Shown: positions 60,578 through 64,000 of the stretch, piece after piece | How the letters are laid out: every line of letters starts with the position of its first letter | How positions within the stretch are numbered: position 1 is the first letter of the stretch | NCBI RefSeq assembly: GCF_900103285.1 | Contig: NZ_FNGS01000005.1 | Span: 1-64,000 of the forward strand | DNA: 64,000 nt | DNA from: Siphonobacter aquaeclarae | GTDB taxonomy: Bacteria > Bacteroidota > Bacteroidia > Cytophagales > Spirosomataceae | Direction of reading: 5' to 3' | Notes under the pieces: generated by a model | Seen by the model: only the letters and a program-made list of their open reading frames with translations | Told to the model about the DNA's origin: nothing | The model's database searches: none | Program-made: the position numbers and the translations under genes

Positions 60578-60957
60578 AATTTCGGCTAGTTAGGTCGTGT
60601 ATAGCGCCGGAAAAGCAGCTTCCGGACTATTCGCTGACCCTTTTTTCCGGCCAGCAGAACCGCTTGATCTGAACAAAGGTAACGGAAAAATCGGAACGTG
60701 CCAGCGTCCCGTTAATCGGGGTTTATGTCTCTTTTCCGGGTTCAGCATGGCAAAATTTTATCATCTTTGCCGGATGAATCCCTGTTTCCGGGGTCTTTTA
60801 ACGGGGTTTCGGAAGATTTTGGCGTGCAGGCTATGATGTAAAACCGGGATTCGTACGTTTCTCCGGAAAGCCTTCCGGCGCCGGTATTGTTTTCGAAGAT
60901 CAGGATGTCCCTGTTGGGAGTTGCCTGCCTTTGTCCTGATTGATAGCCTTTTCCTCT
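60578..60957. other. Divergent intergenic region between helicase and exporter
   Basis: No gene larger than ~20 codons is seen. It should hold the promoters of the helicase (minus) and the MMPL gene (plus). A CATCTTTGCCGG box near 60768 resembles the TAnnTTTG element with one mismatch but is ~185 bp from the exporter start. Confidence 0.45.
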
Positions 60958-63243
60958 ATGTGGAGATCTTTTGCCCGCTGGATTCTCAGCCATCGGATTT
61001 TTAGTCTTGTTTTTCTCGCGGTACTCGTCGGTTTCATGGGTTTTCTCGGAACCCGCCTCCAGCTTTCCTACCAGATTGCGCGCGTTTTGCCGCTCAGCGA
61101 TTCCACGCAGATTGAGTACGAACGTTTCAAGCAGCGGTTCGGCGCCGACGGAACCTCGATGGTCATAGGTTTTCAGGACGAAAAATGGTTCAGCCTCCCG
61201 GTTTATCAGGCCTGGTATGACCTGACGACGGATATTAAATCGATGCACGGCGTACGGGAGGTATTGTCTTCCGCCCGTGTCTTTCACCTGCAAAAAACAG
61301 ACTCTTCCTGGGCGCTGAAACCGTTGATAACGGCCCGGCCTTCGTCGCAGGCGGATGTAGATACCCTGAAAAAACAGTTGTTTGACCAGCCCTTTTACGA
61401 AGGCGTTGTTTTCAATCCCGAAACCAAATCCACCCTCATGGTCATCACCTTCAATGAAAAGGTGCTGAACTCCAAAGAGCGGATTACGATCGTCGAGACG
61501 ATCCGGGCAAAGGGAAAGGCATTCTCCGAAAAAACAGGAATAGACCTCCACTATTCCGGTATGCCGGCGATACGGACAGAAGTCATGAAGAAAGTATCGC
61601 ACGAAATGACCCTGTTTCTCATCCTGGCGGCGGTGGTGACGGCCCTGATGGTATGGGTACTGTTCCGGTCCTGGCGCATCACGCTGGTATCGCTGCTGGT
61701 GGTGGGTATGGGCGTACTCGTAACGCTCGGTACGCTGGTACTTTTCGGTTATGAAATCACGATTCTGACAGGGATGCTGCCGCCGCTGCTGATGGTCATC
61801 GGCGTGCCGAACTGCGTGTTCCTTGTCAATCATTATCAGGATGAACTCCGCGAACATGGCGACAAACAACGGGCCCTGGAAAATATCATCCGGAAAGTAG
61901 GACTCTCCGCCTTGCTGGCCAACGTGACAACGGCGATTGGTTTCGGGGTATTCTATTTCACCAACAGCCGTTTGCTGATGGAATTCGGCGTCGTGGCCGC
62001 CATCTGTATTCTTGCCGTTTACGCCATTTCGATGGTGGTTGTACCCGTCCTGCTGAGCTACATGCCGGCGAAGATAGAGCAGGCGACGGAAAGCAAGTGG
62101 ATGCCGCTGCTGCTGCGTATTGACCACTGGGTGCGGAATCGCCGCCCGGCTATTTACCTGACGATTACGGCGGTGACAATTATCGCCGGCCTGGGGCTGT
62201 TTTTCGTGCAGGTACAGGGCTATGTGGTGGACGATCTTCCTAAAAACGACCCGGTGTACCGTGATCTCCGGTTCTTTGAAACCGAATTCAAGGGCGCGCT
62301 GCCGATGGAAGTGTCCATCGATACCGGTCATCCGAACGGGGTATTCGACGAAGGCGCCCGGACGCTGTACAAAATCCGCTCGCTCGAGCGCGTCATGGCG
62401 CAATACCCTGAATTTTCGAAAGGGCGCTCGGTGGTAGACGGTATCCGTCTGGCGTATCAGGCGCAGCGGGGCGGTAGTCCGCGTTTCTATGTACTTCCTC
62501 CGTTGCTGGAACTGCAAAAACTGGCCGGAAACCTCCCGGCAGGCTCGTCGGGAAGTAATTCTCTGCTGAAAGCGTACCTCGACTCCACCCGCCGGTATAC
62601 CCGCGTAAGCTACCAGATGGCAGACGTAGGGTCTCACAGGATCAAGGAAATCATGTCGACGCTCGAGCCGAAGGTAGATTCCATCTTCGCGTCTTCCGGC
62701 AGCAAGGTACACCTCACGGGTCACAGCCTGGTATTCCTCAAAAGCAACGATTACCTGCTCGGAAACCTGTATGAAAGCCTTTTGATCGCGATACTGCTGA
62801 TTGCGCTTGTCGGAATGATCCTGTTCCGGTCCATCCCCATTATTCTTCTTTCCAAATTACCCTGTTTGATTCCGCTGCTCGTCACAGCCGGTATTATGGG
62901 CTACACGGGCATACCGTTTAAGCCGTCGACCATCCTGGTATTCAGCATTGCCTTTGGTCTTTCGTCCGACGGTACGGTATACTTCCTGACGAGTTACCGC
63001 CGAAAACTATCCGAAGGGCTCGATCCGAATCAGGCGATTTCCGCGGCGATCCGTGAAACCGGCGTCAGCCTCATCCATACGGCATTGATTCTGGCGGGCG
63101 GCTTTGCCGTCTTCTCGGCCTCCAGCTTTGGCGGCACGGCTGCGCTGGGGGTATTGGTCTCTACCACGGTATTGATGGCGTGTGTAACCAACCTGCTGCT
63201 GCTGCCGGCGCTGATGCTGAGTTTGAAGCGGTACCGGGTGTAG
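60958..63243 (+). CDS. MMPL/RND-family exporter
   Basis: The protein has 761 aa from ATG 60958 (MWRSFARWILSHRIFSLVFL); the TTG six codons upstream is rejected. The two-fold RND plan is visible: TM1 (~13-33), periplasmic loop (~40-215), five helices (~220-375), a further TM near 400, a second loop (~425-595) and five helices (~605-755). GMLPPLLMVIGVPNCVFLVNHYQDE and STILVFSIAFGLSSDGTVYF carry the proton-relay-type acidic/polar residues of SSD/MMPL proteins. It is probably a lipid or hydrophobe exporter of the inner membrane (hopanoid-type MMPLs are similar). No membrane-fusion partner is adjacent. Confidence 0.85.
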   Translation: MWRSFARWILSHRIFSLVFLAVLVGFMGFLGTRLQLSYQIARVLPLSDSTQIEYERFKQRFGADGTSMVIGFQDEKWFSLPVYQAWYDLTTDIKSMHGVREVLSSARVFHLQKTDSSWALKPLITARPSSQADVDTLKKQLFDQPFYEGVVFNPETKSTLMVITFNEKVLNSKERITIVETIRAKGKAFSEKTGIDLHYSGMPAIRTEVMKKVSHEMTLFLILAAVVTALMVWVLFRSWRITLVSLLVVGMGVLVTLGTLVLFGYEITILTGMLPPLLMVIGVPNCVFLVNHYQDELREHGDKQRALENIIRKVGLSALLANVTTAIGFGVFYFTNSRLLMEFGVVAAICILAVYAISMVVVPVLLSYMPAKIEQATESKWMPLLLRIDHWVRNRRPAIYLTITAVTIIAGLGLFFVQVQGYVVDDLPKNDPVYRDLRFFETEFKGALPMEVSIDTGHPNGVFDEGARTLYKIRSLERVMAQYPEFSKGRSVVDGIRLAYQAQRGGSPRFYVLPPLLELQKLAGNLPAGSSGSNSLLKAYLDSTRRYTRVSYQMADVGSHRIKEIMSTLEPKVDSIFASSGSKVHLTGHSLVFLKSNDYLLGNLYESLLIAILLIALVGMILFRSIPIILLSKLPCLIPLLVTAGIMGYTGIPFKPSTILVFSIAFGLSSDGTVYFLTSYRRKLSEGLDPNQAISAAIRETGVSLIHTALILAGGFAVFSASSFGGTAALGVLVSTTVLMACVTNLLLLPALMLSLKRYRV

Positions 63244-63273
63244 GGGGAATCGGGTGTGGAGTCCTGGGGTTGC

Positions 63274-63550
63274 TGTTTTCGGTTTGCAGTTTTCTGTTTT
63301 CAGTTGGGTCGGGAACGGGGTTTGCAGGTCTTTGGCGTATTTGGAAACCTGCTTGTCGTTTTGGGGTCTTGGGGCGACCTGCGTCGTCCCAATAACTCAA
63401 AACCATAAACAGCTTCTTGCTTCACGCTGCGGGTGACCTACATCGCCCAAGAACCAAAACCGCAAACAGGTTTCCCCAGAGTCCCCGGCTGACGGATCTG
63501 ATTCCTCCCACAACCCCAAACTCTAAACTGAAAACGCTAAACCGAAAACC
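63274..63550. repeat. Inverted AT-rich heptamer tracts filling the exporter-regulator gap
   Basis: The left tract (63274-63308) is TGTTTTC, GGTTTGC, AGTTTTC, TGTTTTC, AGTTGGG. The right tract (63521-63550) is CTCTAAA, CTGAAAA, CGCTAAA, CCGAAAA. The same classes bound the element at 53719-54127. Between them is a GGGGCGAC...GTCGTCCC small palindrome (~63371-63390) and shorter CAAAACC/CATAAAC units. There is no gene in this 311-bp gap. Confidence 0.65.
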
Positions 63551-63554
63551 GCTT

Positions 63555-64000
63555 TCACAATTCCACCAACCCCGACCGCACCGCCTCCAACGCCATTCCC
63601 ACCCGGGATTTTACCTGCATTTTCTGGAAAACGACCTCGCGGTAGCCATCCACCGTTCTCGGGCTGACGCACAGCTTGTCGGCGATTTCGGCATAGGTCA
63701 GGTCGCTGCACGCCAGGCGCAGGAAGTTCAGTTCCCGTTCGTTGAGGGTATAGGGATGATCGTGCCGGTTGCCGGGCCGCATACTGCGCACCAGTTGTTC
63801 GCTCAGGTAGGGTGAGTAATAGAAACCTTTGTCCCGGATTTCGTTCAGTGCCTGGTGTAATTCAGAAGGGCGGCAGCCTTTCAGGACGTATCCGACAGCT
63901 CCTTCGCGGATGCTCCTCACAATCTGCTCCTCGTTTTCGTTCATGCTGAGGATCACGACCCGGGTGGCGGGGGCATGCTCCTGCAGCCAGGGCAGACAGG
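63555..64000 (-). CDS. NarL/FixJ-type response regulator (5' end outside window)
   Basis: The frame is open to the window edge, so the start is missing; 148 codons are seen. The visible part begins in the receiver domain after the phosphorylated Asp: LPWLQEHAPATRVVILSMNE, then REGAVGYVLKG with the conserved Lys. A linker leads to a LuxR-type helix-turn-helix: LNERELNFLRLACSDLTYAE, IADKLCVSPRTVDGYREVVF. It is a DNA-binding two-component output protein; its kinase is probably encoded beyond the window. Its 3' end abuts the heptamer element. Confidence 0.9.
   Translation of the reverse strand, partial: CLPWLQEHAPATRVVILSMNENEEQIVRSIREGAVGYVLKGCRPSELHQALNEIRDKGFYYSPYLSEQLVRSMRPGNRHDHPYTLNERELNFLRLACSDLTYAEIADKLCVSPRTVDGYREVVFQKMQVKSRVGMALEAVRSGLVEL

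Noticed and set aside
60742-62724. 660-codon open frame on the minus strand opposite the MMPL exporter
   Set aside because: It mirrors codon positions of the real exporter gene, has no start context or signal, and its translation is Arg/His/Gln-rich without any domain.
1-64000. tRNA, rRNA, transposase, integrase or phage genes
   Set aside because: None was recognised on either strand. A covariance search was not possible here, so a small RNA gene could have been missed.

Overview
The window (about 53-55% GC by eye) comes from a member of the Bacteroidota, most likely order Cytophagales and perhaps Spirosomataceae-like. The evidence is a SusC/SusD pair with ECF sigma factor and FecR-type anti-sigma, several secreted proteins with C-terminal type IX secretion (T9SS) sorting domains, DUF4421, DUF3823, DUF1080 and NIPSNAP families, TAnnTTTG-type promoter boxes, and weak or absent Shine-Dalgarno sequences. 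The genus is inference only. I saw no rRNA, tRNA, CRISPR array, transposase or phage gene.

Layout. 1-5619: tail of a T9SS cargo protein, a secreted pectate-lyase-like beta-helix protein, an isolated 233-aa protein that reads as a bacterial gasdermin-like pore former, another T9SS cargo and a NIPSNAP protein. 5744-15023: a Cthe_2159-type surface lipoprotein, a Tiki/ChaN-like gene broken by an in-frame TGA, an SDR, DoxX, a small stress-type operon (YdeI-like, DinB, quinone oxidoreductase), a yellow/MRJP-type propeller, a small lipoprotein and a choice-of-anchor A cargo protein. 15721-23557: extracytoplasmic carbohydrate and protein turnover genes (tandem SGNH hydrolase, two DUF1080 proteins, a tricorn-like S41 protease) and a NUDIX-type regulator. 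23678-33370: pyruvate carboxylase, small membrane proteins, divergent hemJ/hemN, and two GT-C-like membrane proteins. 33524-41332: a two-gene histidine-rich membrane system of unknown role, a PhyH dioxygenase next to an SDR, DUF4421, a lactonase coupled to a GNAT enzyme.

41405-57769 is a polysaccharide utilisation locus (PUL): GH5 and GH127 on the minus strand, then sigma factor, FecR, SusC with N-terminal STN domain, SusD, DUF3823, GH43, a DUF4965/glutaminase-family protein and a second GH43 on the plus strand. GH127 plus two GH43 enzymes suggest arabinose-containing plant glycans. The STN-FecR-sigma arrangement implies induction triggered by substrate transport. The window ends with a helicase/YdeI/DUF2867 operon, an MMPL-type RND exporter and a truncated LuxR-type response regulator.

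Two things stand out. First is the gasdermin-like gene at 2037-2738, which lacks cysteine and has no adjacent protease. Second is a set of intergenic inverted repeats built from tandem 7-nt units, in a GC-rich GCANNGG class and an AT-rich GAAAACN class, sitting at gene ends across the window.
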